This document shows positions 20,052-25,346 of a stretch of DNA of 64,000 nt, in pieces; within the stretch, counting starts at the first letter, position 1; every line of letters starts with the position of its first letter. The notes under the pieces were generated by a model. The model was not told the DNA's origin, did not search any database, and saw only the letters and a list, made by a program, of their open reading frames with translations. This DNA is from Lepas anatifera (Eukaryota; Arthropoda; Thecostraca; Lepadidae). The DNA is taken from assembly GCA_034440635.1 (NCBI GenBank), contig JAOTON010001911.1, forward strand, positions 216,001 to 280,000, in the 5' to 3' direction. The translations under genes were made by a program, and so were the position numbers.

Positions 20052-21047
20052 CGCAGGTCCTCCAATATCGTGCCATCGAGACATTCTGTCTGGCTGAAAT
20101 TGTCACCACCGTCCGTCTCCACAGAATGTTGACGAGGAGGGTGGGAATGCTGTACGTCGGCTCCCTCCAGACACCTTTCGCCAGCATCAAAGTCAGCAAA
20201 GAGCTTAAGAATCTCAACAACAAGATTATCGAGTGCACGTTCGAGAACAACCAGTGGGTGTTCATGCGCGAGCGGATCGACAAGAGCTACCCCAACGGCT
20301 TCGAAACGGCCAAGTGTAAGTACGGTTTTGGTGTGTCCAACTTATAGTTTAATGTTCCTTTTCGGTCTCAGGTTCCTTACCTAGCGAGCTCTTTTTCAAA
20401 CGAATCCCCAATGACTGGCCCTTGGGTTTCCAGTGCTCAGCACTTTATGAATAAGTAATATTTTTGAAAGCATCTGTGCTCAGGTTCCTTACTTTCAGAT
20501 CCTTGATTCGGCTCACGATTTTCTCTTTAGGAGACGTGTGAACTCTGAGACTCCACTCGCTGAGTCAGGTGTCCTGGGTTCGAATCCAGGCGACTCCGCG
20601 CAATAAGACAGGATCCGGTCCCCGGCAGGGTGTGCGGTAGTGTAGTGGTTAGTGAGCACGCTTTCTACCCGCCGGGTTCAATGTCCGGCCGATTTTCTGA
20701 GTCCGACTCCCAAGAAACCCAACAGGGGAGTTGACGACGCCATATAACCCTGACAGTTTTCGTGTCGATAAACCCTAAAAATAAATTGATTATTGGTTCC
20801 CCTAATTGCACCATTCGGGTGCCAGTTGGCGACCTGACGCCACATCAGCAGTTTTGTGTCGTTAAACCCTCATAACTGCCTTGCGATTGTGTGTGACCTG
20901 CCGTTTTCCTTCTGCCCTCCAGCCGTGTGCAACACCATCCAGCACCCTGTGACCAAAGAGATGCTGCTCTCCTTCATCCGGGAGCACTGTAAGCGGAAGC
21001 CAGACAGTGACCTGATGCCGCCGCCCGTCTCCAAGCGGCCGCGGTGA
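54..21047 (+). CDS. RNGTT: mRNA-capping enzyme, bifunctional triphosphatase/guanylyltransferase, 12 exons
   Basis: Adds the 5' cap to nuclear pre-mRNA: the N-terminal domain removes the gamma phosphate and the C-terminal domain transfers GMP. Coding exons are 54-254, 941-1133, 2267-2378, 11680-11783, 14762-14979, 15821-15922, 16582-16717, 17084-17206, 18079-18264, 19333-19433, 20125-20315 and 20923-21047, all with GT/AG borders and matching phases. Visible motifs are the Cys-phosphatase loop [10 protein letters not shown] (nucleophile near residue 135), guanylyltransferase motif I KADGTR (Lys near residue 305), DGLIFQP (motif IV), VLKWKP (motif V) and a C-terminus ending PPPVSKRPR. The expected product is about 596 residues, close to the 597 of the human enzyme. 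The ATG at 54 has a good context (CCACCATGA). The exon sum is 1792 nt, one base too many; exon 5 carries the shift. Identification is from motif and whole-length similarity and is very secure; individual borders need cDNA. Confidence 0.96.
255..640. other. RNGTT intron 1, 5' part
   Basis: No feature recognised here beyond the 5' splice site at 255. A 45-bp tandem repeat begins further downstream. Confidence 0.5.
645..940. repeat. 45-bp minisatellite carrying copies of the exon 2 3' splice site
   Basis: About seven units, the last being the true exon start. Each has the form CTAACAGTAGCCTCTGCGCAG followed by GTGAAGCTCGGTCTCTGGAT and CGAC. The second half matches the first ~30 coding bases of exon 2 ([10 protein letters not shown]). 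The copy nearest the exon has CTGTGCTG instead of CTGCGCAG, so it lacks the AG. The next one upstream keeps the AG but has an in-frame TGA. Confidence 0.9.
941..1133 (+). CDS. RNGTT: RNGTT exon 2
   Basis: Begins [16 protein letters not shown], the strongly conserved start of the triphosphatase core, and runs to the residues EIIG. The acceptor is CTCTGCGCAG and the donor GTAGGT; the exon ends in phase 1. Its first 30 bases are repeated several times just upstream as part of a 45-bp minisatellite. Confidence 0.95.
1134..2266. other. RNGTT intron 2
   Basis: An AT-rich intron of 1133 bp. I see no gene, RNA or clear mobile element in it. Confidence 0.5.
2267..2378 (+). CDS. RNGTT: RNGTT exon 3 (triphosphatase active site)
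   Basis: Carries [11 protein letters not shown], the HC-x5-R-S/T-G phosphate-binding loop of the capping triphosphatase, followed by an acidic/hydrophobic stretch ([15 protein letters not shown]). The acceptor is TTCTGCAG and the donor GTCAGA. It enters in phase 1 and leaves in phase 2, matching exon 4, which begins G-CCG-CCG-GGT to give ARPPGIY across the junction. Confidence 0.96.
2515..3541. mobile_element. TTAA-flanked MITE copy A, piggyBac-like, rich in AGGTCA
   Basis: Begins TTAACCCACGCCCCACCGGG and ends CCCCGGTGGGGCGAGGGTTAA, so the termini are inverted repeats and both flanks are TTAA, the target and duplication of piggyBac-type transposons. There is no transposase ORF, so it is non-autonomous. 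I count 18 exact AGGTCA or TGACCT hexamers in 1.03 kb, including AGGTCA-4-AGGTCA (2701-2716), TGACCT-2-TGACCT and several everted pairs. Copy B is a diverged relative. Confidence 0.8.
3542..4120. other. RNGTT intron 3 segment, nothing recognised
   Basis: Unique-looking intronic sequence between the MITE and the minisatellite. No coding or RNA feature is supported. Confidence 0.4.
4136..5020. repeat. 27/28-bp GC-rich minisatellite, open in all three + frames
   Basis: About 30 imperfect units of the type CAGCCGGGGTGTACAGTGGG plus CTGTACGT, with a common 27-bp variant containing GTACAAGAGGAGTACGT. Because the unit has no stop and its length is not always a multiple of three, all three forward frames stay open for ~900 bp and rotate through [17 protein letters not shown] peptides. 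This is a repeat artefact inside RNGTT intron 3, not evidence of a gene. Confidence 0.9.
5063..6717. other. RNGTT intron 3 segment upstream of the receptor gene
   Basis: No gene recognised. A palindromic TGACGTCA (CRE-like) occurs at 5555-5562. The receptor promoter presumably lies towards the right end, but I see no secure core-promoter element. Confidence 0.4.
6718..7968 (+). CDS. gustatory-receptor-like seven-transmembrane chemoreceptor, single exon
   Basis: A 416-residue intronless protein with seven hydrophobic segments, at roughly 50-70, 93-113, 149-170, 187-212, 261-285, 296-313 and 370-390. The last segment holds TYVIVMQQF (381-389), the TYhhhhhQF signature of the arthropod gustatory receptor family, and length and layout fit that family. 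Such receptors act in sensory-neuron membranes, probably as ligand-gated cation channels; the ligand cannot be predicted. The ATG at 6718 is the first in frame. It lies in the same orientation inside intron 3 of the capping-enzyme gene. No frameshift or premature stop is seen, so it appears intact. Assignment to the broad receptor superfamily is firm; subfamily is not. Confidence 0.85.
   Translation: MMTGRPPALGRCRAASQLPSADDQFTGPVRLYLTLLQYTGMLAGSSWWMTLYQTLLTLLMTCTAAFYAYWNYSLGKSSWLKTGHFVLAARASAMFGLVDLILLVIIALSFFLSRPQCARAISDSRKCLHDMYALDGYSAGLKSLRRFSMMAVLSLVALVVVMSLICFGFTSGVELCETMSSASVSRVFLWIMTALRCVIVLLLQAKYCLVFNMIGTGFEIVNVELERAVESGLEPPADHLKQLRLFQSRLSAIFSRLTSSVAPELILSLVFGVGSEIYTLVLVAATIRTRELNQYAPILVVFFYAAMVMLVWPCYDVQKVLDRVESTRGLLLRLPWTSPDPGREAGRMLDSVTIDLDTLGDLGPFRLKLSTALSATATVITYVIVMQQFVMSELSCAGAGHEANVTADQCLDSWFQ
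8231..8408 (-). mobile_element. tRNA-derived SINE
   Basis: Read on the minus strand it starts with GGTGGCTTAGTGGATAACA (A box) and has GGGTTCAAGTCCC (B box), then a body ending GGTGCGTCGTTAAACCCCAA. The same tail (ACGCC..GACCCTGGTAGTTGG..GTCGTTAAACCC) recurs at 17.3, 20.8, 46.5, 51.4 and 54.2 kb, defining a family. Confidence 0.85.
8409..9733. other. RNGTT intron 3 segment, mostly unrecognised
   Basis: No gene supported. 9107-9300 holds a short element-like patch bounded by GGGGGCCTGGCCCC and CCCCCCTACTTTTTGCCGG, probably a decayed short repeat. Confidence 0.35.
9734..10260 (+). pseudogene. Penelope-like retroelement, GIY-YIG endonuclease fragment, interrupted by a SINE
   Basis: The frame from 9734 reads [20 protein letters not shown] followed by [15 protein letters not shown] and QQEHKRA, the Cys pair and GIY-YIG pattern (YxF.C.CGK..IGET...R...EH) of Penelope-like elements. 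It contains a stop at about 9930 and a one-base loss in the Lys/Arg run near 9975. It is then broken at ~9990 by a minus-strand SINE and resumes after 10176 with [20 protein letters not shown], typical of the C-terminus of these proteins. No reverse transcriptase domain remains upstream, so this is a dead 3' fragment. Confidence 0.75.
9990..10176 (-). mobile_element. tRNA-derived SINE inserted in the Penelope-like fragment
   Basis: On the minus strand: GCCCGGTAGCTCAGTTGGTA (A box) then GGGTTCATTGTGG (B box-like), a GC-rich body, and an A-rich tail (AAATTTATTTAAAAAAATAA). Both flanks carry CATC, a possible short target duplication. The body differs from the SINE at 8.2 kb. Confidence 0.8.
10492..10580. 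repeat. 44-bp tandem duplication
   Basis: Two nearly identical copies of a 44-bp unit containing TCTAGAATTTAGCTTGATCC and AGACTTCACGTAGGTGTGTGA. Otherwise 10261-11679 shows no recognisable feature. Confidence 0.8.
11680..11783 (+). CDS. RNGTT: RNGTT exon 4
   Basis: Encodes [19 protein letters not shown] and ends PDWCY, the end of the triphosphatase domain. The acceptor is CGCCCTCAG and the donor GTGAGT, phase 1. It is separated from exon 3 by a 9.3-kb intron that houses the receptor gene, a TTAA element, a minisatellite and SINEs. Confidence 0.95.
11784..12480. other. RNGTT intron 4, 5' part
   Basis: No gene or named repeat. A short AACACATAA-type direct/inverted repetition lies around 12126-12190. 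Confidence 0.4.
12481..13272. mobile_element. TTAA-flanked MITE copy B (decayed relative of copy A)
   Basis: The left end TTAACCCGCGCCCCACCGGG matches copy A, and internal blocks (GTGAATTC..TTACTT, TGGTTTGACCTC, GGCTATTTTCACT..AATATGCAATG) are collinear with copy A but carry many small deletions. The right end is degraded and meets the TTAA that starts copy C. Fewer AGGTCA/TGACCT hexamers survive than in copy A. Confidence 0.7.
13269..14104. mobile_element. TTAA-flanked MITE copy C, AGGTCA-rich
   Basis: The termini TTAACACGCGCATTGACGG and CCGTCAATGCGCGTGTTAA are perfect inverted repeats of 19 bp including the TTAA. The interior has about 16 AGGTCA/TGACCT hexamers, several overlapping as AGGTCAGGTCA. 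It shares a left-hand block (GCCGCCGTACTTGG...CATCATTTTTAC) with copies D and E. No transposase frame. Confidence 0.82.
14341..14400. repeat. TA/T microsatellite
   Basis: (TA)n, a T run and (TA)n again, about 60 bp, in RNGTT intron 4. Confidence 0.95.
14762..14979 (+). CDS. RNGTT: RNGTT exon 5, interdomain linker, with an apparent +1 frameshift
   Basis: Entered from exon 4 the frame reads an acidic linker ([18 protein letters not shown]), as expected between the two domains. The conserved downstream part ([29 protein letters not shown]) lies in the next frame. A run of six G at about 14811-14816 (GAGGGGGGATG) is the natural place for one surplus base. The exon is 218 nt; 217 would keep the whole CDS in frame. 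A base-calling or assembly error in the homopolymer is the simplest explanation; a real allele or unusual splicing is possible. Confidence 0.88.
15330..15820. repeat. minisatellite carrying copies of the exon 6 3' splice site
   Basis: About eight upstream units plus the true site. Each has a pyrimidine tract (TTCTCTTCACCCTCCTCTG), TGTGTCGGCAG and then a variant of CACTGGGTTCCCC, which is the first part of exon 6. Unit length varies from about 35 to 60 bp with one longer interruption at 15.40-15.52 kb. The nearest decoy AG is 53 nt upstream of the real one, so its use would shift the frame. Confidence 0.88.
15821..15922 (+). CDS. RNGTT: RNGTT exon 6 (guanylyltransferase nucleophile)
   Basis: Starts by completing Asp after CGWQ, then [16 protein letters not shown], and ends at [10 protein letters not shown], the KxDG motif whose lysine forms the enzyme-GMP intermediate. 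The acceptor is TGTGTCGGCAG and the donor GTAAAC, phase 2. The acceptor and first exon bases are copied many times in the preceding intron. Confidence 0.96.
15923..16581. other. RNGTT intron 6
   Basis: A 659-bp AT-rich intron with no recognisable feature. Confidence 0.5.
16582..16717 (+). CDS. RNGTT: RNGTT exon 7
   Basis: Encodes [19 protein letters not shown] and ends at GDTLLDG in phase 0. This is the part of the nucleotidyltransferase fold immediately after motif I. The acceptor is TGTTGTCAG and the donor GTAGGC. Confidence 0.95.
16965..17065. repeat. three-copy ~34-bp tandem repeat in intron 7
   Basis: Units of CCCTGGTACAGCGGCTGACA plus CCACGTCACCCCCT; the third copy is shorter. It ends just before the exon 8 acceptor but, unlike other arrays in this gene, does not include exon sequence. 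Confidence 0.8.
17084..17206 (+). CDS. RNGTT: RNGTT exon 8
   Basis: Encodes [20 protein letters not shown] and ends at RLTCIR, phase 0 at both ends. The acceptor is TTGTATTCAG. The donor GTAAGTGAGCC is also the first unit of a long intronic minisatellite. Confidence 0.95.
17207..17800. repeat. 22-bp minisatellite starting at the exon 8 5' splice site
   Basis: About 20 units of GAGTGAGCCTGGTTACCCTA plus CA. The true donor region, GTAAGTGAGCCCGGTTACCC, reads as the first unit, so each unit has a donor-like AG/GTGAGC and an acceptor-like CCCTACAG. A degenerate SINE interrupts it at 17262-17409. Confidence 0.88.
17262..17409 (+). mobile_element. degenerate tRNA-type SINE inside the intron 8 minisatellite
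   Basis: Contains GAGGTGGCGAGTGGATAGAC (A-box region) and the family tail GAGTGGTGCGTCGTTAAATCC. Body words (GAATAAGTCATCTGATCCCC) match the SINE at 8.2 kb read in reverse. Repeat units flank it on both sides, so it inserted after the array had formed. Confidence 0.7.
18079..18264 (+). CDS. RNGTT: RNGTT exon 9
   Basis: Encodes [11 protein letters not shown] through [10 protein letters not shown] (motif IV region), exactly 62 codons, phase 0 at both ends. The acceptor is GTCGACAG and the donor GTGAGT. The frame continues open straight through the following intron into exon 10. Confidence 0.95.
18356..19356. repeat. 52-bp minisatellite filling intron 9, with about 20 copies of the exon 10 3' splice site
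   Basis: Units of CCTTCGCCTTCAG, CCGTACGTGGCGGGCCGGCG, TGTTCAGTGTTACCATATC; right-hand copies are nearly identical, left-hand copies more diverged. The CAG/CCGTACGTGGCGGGCCGG part equals the exon 10 border, encoding PYVAGR. Unit length is 52, so the reading frame rotates and three units (52 codons) form one peptide period. The apparent 442-residue frame from 18109 to 19437 is exon 9 plus this intron plus exon 10. Confidence 0.9.
19333..19433 (+). CDS. RNGTT: RNGTT exon 10
   Basis: Begins [15 protein letters not shown], with motif V lysines, then [16 protein letters not shown]. The acceptor is CTTCGCCTTCAG and the donor GTGAGT, phase 2. The acceptor together with the first ~24 exon bases forms the core of the 52-bp repeat that fills intron 9. 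Confidence 0.95.
19826..20046. repeat. (GA)n / (GAGAGAGT)n microsatellite
   Basis: About 220 bp of GA with interspersed GTGAGA. Minus-strand Ser/Leu-rich open frames here are artefacts. It ends about 80 bp before RNGTT exon 11, on the non-pyrimidine strand. Confidence 0.95.
20125..20315 (+). CDS. RNGTT: RNGTT exon 11
   Basis: Encodes [20 protein letters not shown] and [20 protein letters not shown], the OB-fold part of the guanylyltransferase. The acceptor is CGTCTCCACAG and the donor GTAAGT, phase 1. It lies directly after a long GA microsatellite. Confidence 0.95.
20530..20597 (+). tRNA. tRNA-like sequence, probably a pseudogene or SINE head
   Basis: Has a good T arm (CCTGGGTTCGAATCCAGG), a 3' acceptor strand CGACTCC pairing with GGAGACG at 20530 with one mismatch, and a GACTC/GAGTC stem in the middle. 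Total length is only 68 and the D arm is not recognisable, so I do not assign an anticodon. Confidence 0.35.
20629..20790 (+). mobile_element. tRNA-derived SINE in RNGTT intron 11
   Basis: A-box region GGTAGTGTAGTGGTTAGTGA, B box GGGTTCAATGTCC, then GTTGACGACGCCATATAACC and TGTCGATAAACCCTAAAAAT, the family tail with an A-rich end. A second tail fragment follows at 20823-20875. Confidence 0.8.
20923..21047 (+). CDS. RNGTT: RNGTT exon 12, C-terminus
   Basis: Encodes [18 protein letters not shown] and ends in a Pro/Lys/Arg-rich tail ([10 protein letters not shown]) before TGA, the usual end of animal capping enzymes. The acceptor is TTCTGCCCTCCAG. I did not find a convincing AATAAA nearby, so the 3' end of the mRNA is undefined. 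Confidence 0.95.
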
Positions 21048-23350
21048 GACCGAGCCGGCCGTGTTTCCTAAGGACAAGCGTGCCTCCCCAGAGGACTGTC
21101 CCCGGCCGGGACGGTGCAGTGTGATCATTAAGTGTGGGCTGTATTCTGCAGATGACGGTCGTGGTGTCGCAGCGGATCCCCGAGTGTATGATGACCCTGC
21201 TGTACGCCAGTTGGTGCGCCTCGTCCTTGGTTGAAGCGTTCCTGCAGCTTCGGTGAGAGGTCGTTATCGCCGATGTCGAGGAAGGGATCCTGATTCTGTA
21301 GGCGTGCGGGGTACGTCTGACTGTCCGTCTCATGTGATTGGATGAGTCCGGAGCCGGTTACACACCGACTGGAGCAGAGGGAGACTCTGTTGGCCCGAGT
21401 GTACCTACTGATCACGGGACGGCGGCCCTGGTCGCGCTGCTAGACGTCCGTCCTTTCTCTGTTTGTCGCTCTCCTGTCATCTCAAGGAAAACAGAGGAAA
21501 CTGCAATGTACTTGCCGAATGTATCCCTCGGTGTGCTGGAGATTTTCATCCTCGCCAAGCCGTCGTGTCGAAGCTGTGAAAAAACGACGAAACCACTGGC
21601 TCCATTGCTGCGACTGAGAACTTCTTTCAGCCTTCCATAAACACAACTCGCACGCCTAGAGTGAATCGCCAGGAGGCGACCGACAGACGAGCATGGTCAC
21701 CCTGCGAGGCGGTGGTGTCATCCTGCGGCTCAGCAAGCAACCGCGGCTCGTCATCGCGCGGTAGTTCTCGCACTTGCTCCTGCTGTCAGTGAGCAGAAAC
21801 GGCCCCGAGGAGGGGCTGTACTGGGACACTCGTGACTGCAGTTTCCCGAAATTCACGGCTCTGGCTGGAGAGCCATGCCTGGGAAGTCGAGTTCTCGTCT
21901 CGGAAATCACGGTTGGAAGCTCTATTTTCCCTTTTCAAGTGTCCGATGCTCATTTTCTTTGCTTATCAGTGACTTCGCACCTCTTTTAAGACATTTTCCT
22001 CTGAAATTCAAGAAGCCATGCGAAAAAGTTGTCCCTTGGAGCGTCAAATTAATGCATGTTAATCCACAACGCCTGTTGTTAAGTTGTCCACCTGCGCACT
22101 AAATATTTTGACGTGAATTCGCTCCTAGACATCTGGGTGAATACTTATTTCAGGACACTGCCTTAGACGCGGGGGCAGCTGGCAGCCGTGAGCCTCCACT
22201 GGGATGCTGGCGATTTGGATGTGCAAACTTTACTGCTGTTGCGCTCTTCCCGTCAGCTTTGGGTCATCATTGGTACAGAATCAATGTGGTTTGTGAAAGT
22301 AGATACCTCAGTGGCAGCCTACTCCGTTGGATGATGTGGTTTTGTTAGGGTTTGATACAGCAGCCGGGGTTAAGAGTTCGTTACCGAGAGGGTTTTCTAC
22401 AGCAACAGCTAGGATTGTTTCACATTCCGAAATGGCTTCCAAAGTGAAATGAGGTTTTCAGGTTTTGCATGAACGAAAATAATATAAAGCTGAAAACCAC
22501 CGGGAGAGTAAGTTGATAAAACTGTTTTGTACCATTTTAAAGTAGGCAGATATAGTTTTTATTTGCGTTTGGTCTCCCGTGCTCATAATACTGATCCCGC
22601 TGTTCCGATGTTGTTTGTTTGAAGGCCCTGTGCGCCCGGTAGTGTTGGATCGGATGGGTTGTCAGCTGAGAGAGTGCCGGCTTGCGGCTGACTTCATAGA
22701 GCCCTTGCTCTTCTATTTATGCAATACAGAATGTGCGAAAGCGCCCCAGCTTTTTCTCATGGGAACTGTGCGACAATTTTTGGTCAATCGCAACGAATGC
22801 TGTTTTTGAAGTGAAACAACTTCAAAATGGTTACGTATTATATGCTCGTGAGGCAGCAATGTCCCTCCCCCTCACGGAGACCACTCGTCTCGAGTAAAGT
22901 ATAGCTCAGGGAGCTTCATGTTGTATCGAACGCAATAGAGCTGTCCCGTCTTGACTTTTTAGAAAGGGAAAATGACAAATGACTTTGTCCACATGCTCCA
23001 GAGTTTCCTTTTGCGTTGATCACTCTCTTTAAGTTGTTACTCGCGAAATTCTTTCGTTCATGCTGATATTGTGTTTGTATTCACAGTGGTATGTATTCGG
23101 TGGTATGGCGGGCGGTGGCGGTTTGTACTCGAAAGTTCATCCGGACAGACTTCGCACGGGAACTACCTTCCCCATAGAGTTCACACACGCATTGATCTGA
23201 CCCAGACTTATTCCATACAGACATTGTGACAGGGGAATGGGACTCAGACCTCACACAGACACAAACATCACGCAAATGGACTTCATACAAAGGAAGTATG
23301 CACACTGACTGATACCTCTCACAGAAACAGTTTTCAGACACTTACTTCAA
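21048..23350. other. RNGTT 3' flank / intergenic
   Basis: Presumably contains the 3' UTR of the capping-enzyme mRNA. The first ~800 bp are GC-richer. I recognise no second gene, no tRNA and no clear transposon. Confidence 0.4.
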
Positions 23351-23359
23351 TCCGATGGA

Positions 23360-24075
23360 GATCTCTCACAGACACAGGCTTCACTCACGCACACAGACTT
23401 CTCACAAATATGCTTTAACACAGACACATACTTCATACATACAGACTTCACAAACAGACCTCGTGGAGGTATATACTGCTCTTAGACGCAGACTACACCG
23501 ACATTTACTTCTCACAGATTTCACGCAAGCACATACTTCTCACAAACAGACTTCACGCAGGCACATTTTTTCACAGACTTCACCCAAGCACATGCTTCTC
23601 ACAAACAGACTTCACGGAGGCATATACTTCTCATAAACATACTTCATGCAACCTTATACTTTTCACAAACAGACTTCACGCAGACACACACTGTTCACAA
23701 ACACTTCACGCAGGCACACACTGCTCACAAACAGACTTCACGCAGGGACACTTATCACAAACAGACCTTACACATGCACATGCTTCTCACAAACAGACCT
23801 CACGCAGGCACATACTTCTCACAAACAGACTTCACGCAGGCACACACTGCTCGCAAACATACTTCACGCAGGGACACTTATCACAAACAGACCTTACACA
23901 TGCACATGCTTCTCACAAACAGACTTCACGCAGGCACATACTTCTCACAAACAGACTTCAGGCAGGCAAATACTGCTCACAAACATACTTCACGGAGACA
24001 TATACTTCTCACAAACAGACTTAACGCAGGCACATACTTCTCACAAACAGGCTTCACGCAGGCAGACGGTGAGTG
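23360..24075. repeat. 32-bp minisatellite in the convergent intergenic region
   Basis: More than 20 imperfect units of the type CACAAACAGACTTCACGCAG plus GCACATACTTCT. Left-hand copies are strongly diverged and right-hand copies well conserved. The forward open frames (HKQTSRRHTLLTN-like) are produced by the repeat. Confidence 0.9.
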
Positions 24076-24079
24076 GAGC

Positions 24080-25125
24080 ATATGAGTATTACAGATCGTT
24101 GAGTTGGTGACAGCTTAACTCGCGGTTACTTTTATAGCACATCAGCATTTTTCGAACATGTATGGTATTTGTATGTTCAACATAACGGAAATGTTCTTCA
24201 CGTGGTCTCAGCACGTGGGCGATCGCGTTGTCGCCATGCTTCACAACAATGCGCCTAAGCTGTGAGTCTCTGGCAGACGGGCAGGCTTCGTGCCTTAGTC
24301 TGCTTCGCACGAGCCGCCACAGCGGCGCCATAGATCTACTATTTCTCATTCTCACTGATCTTCATCAGCCTCTAAGCGCTACCCGCCACAGGGCTCTCTC
24401 CTGAAAGACATTTGGAACAGTGAATCCATGTCGGGGGCACGGACTTCAATCTACAGTGTTCGCACATCACGCTATTCGCGTGAGGTGGGAAATCACTTCC
24501 ACCTTCGCCTCAATCTCGCACGGCAGTTTTCAAGCATGAGCATCTTCTCAAGAGGCGAGAAATGTTCCCAACATAAAGACACAACGAAGCGATGGGCATA
24601 CAACCGAATCGCTCAACAAAGCTAACGATTAAAAAACTGCGCTCGAATTGAAACATGAAAACTATTTCACAAAATGGCGGTCGGCGTGAAACCGGCCGCA
24701 CACTGGCAGTGACTGGCTCCGATCGCTAATGAGTTGGCATTGAAAACGGGCCTTCGCACGGTATAACTATGTTGTTAGCACCGGGTAGTGCTAGTCATCG
24801 CTCACTGCTTGCTCACACTGCTCTGCATAACGACAGCACTGGTCCCAGAAACACAGGCCCCTTCGCGTTGAGAGCAAGCAGCGCTCGTCCAAGCAGAGAC
24901 CCCTACCCGTGGTGGCAGCACCATCGGCTTTTAAGTTGGCGAGAGAGGTAATTGGTCGCCCATTTCACTGTGCACTCATCCTTTATAAGAACACCTTCCG
25001 TCGCGTTTGGCAGCACTTTGTTATCTTGTTTGAATTCAGCTAGCGTTCTGCAGGCGTTTTGAGCGCCACGATTCCAATCATATCGACTACAGTGACATCT
25101 ATCGCAGACAATCCACACTACCGTT
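24080..25125. other. 3' flank of the phospholipase gene
   Basis: No coding feature supported. It should contain the 3' UTR of the minus-strand gene, but no clear AATAAA (TTTATT on this strand) was noted close to the stop. Confidence 0.35.
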
Positions 25126-25346
25126 CTAAAAACTACCGCTGTCTCCGTACGCCTCGAAGCTATCGTCCAGCCGGTTTCTGTAGGAGCGGGCGCTCCTCAT
25201 GCCGAGGAAGAGGTTCTGCCAGTGCCGGAGAGGTGAGCTGGAGCACACTGGTCTGCTGCTGGGACAGGGGTAGCGGCGCAGGCACTTGGCGAACTGGCGG
25301 TCACACTCGCACAACTGACGAGCGCACGCCGAGCCGGCCCCGAAGT
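25126..25346 (-). CDS. phospholipase A2 exon 4, C-terminus
   Basis: The acceptor is CTGTCGACAG; the phase-1 junction gives Asp, then FGAGSACARQLCECDRQFAK and CLRRYPCP, the helix with the catalytic Asp (CECD) and paired cysteines. It ends in a basic, Ser-rich tail of about 40 residues before the stop at 25126. The opposite strand also has a long open frame, which is a shadow of this exon. Confidence 0.88.

Noticed and set aside
19793..20283. Minus-strand Ser/Leu-rich open frames up to 171 codons
   Set aside because: They are translations of the GA/CT microsatellite, and the region overlaps RNGTT exon 11 on the other strand.
23360..24075. CRISPR-like regular repeats
   Set aside because: Repeats are contiguous with no unique spacers, and the sequence is from a eukaryotic nuclear genome.
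23646..24110. A 154-residue HKQTSRRH-repeat protein
   Set aside because: The frame follows the 32-bp minisatellite exactly; the repeat alone explains it.
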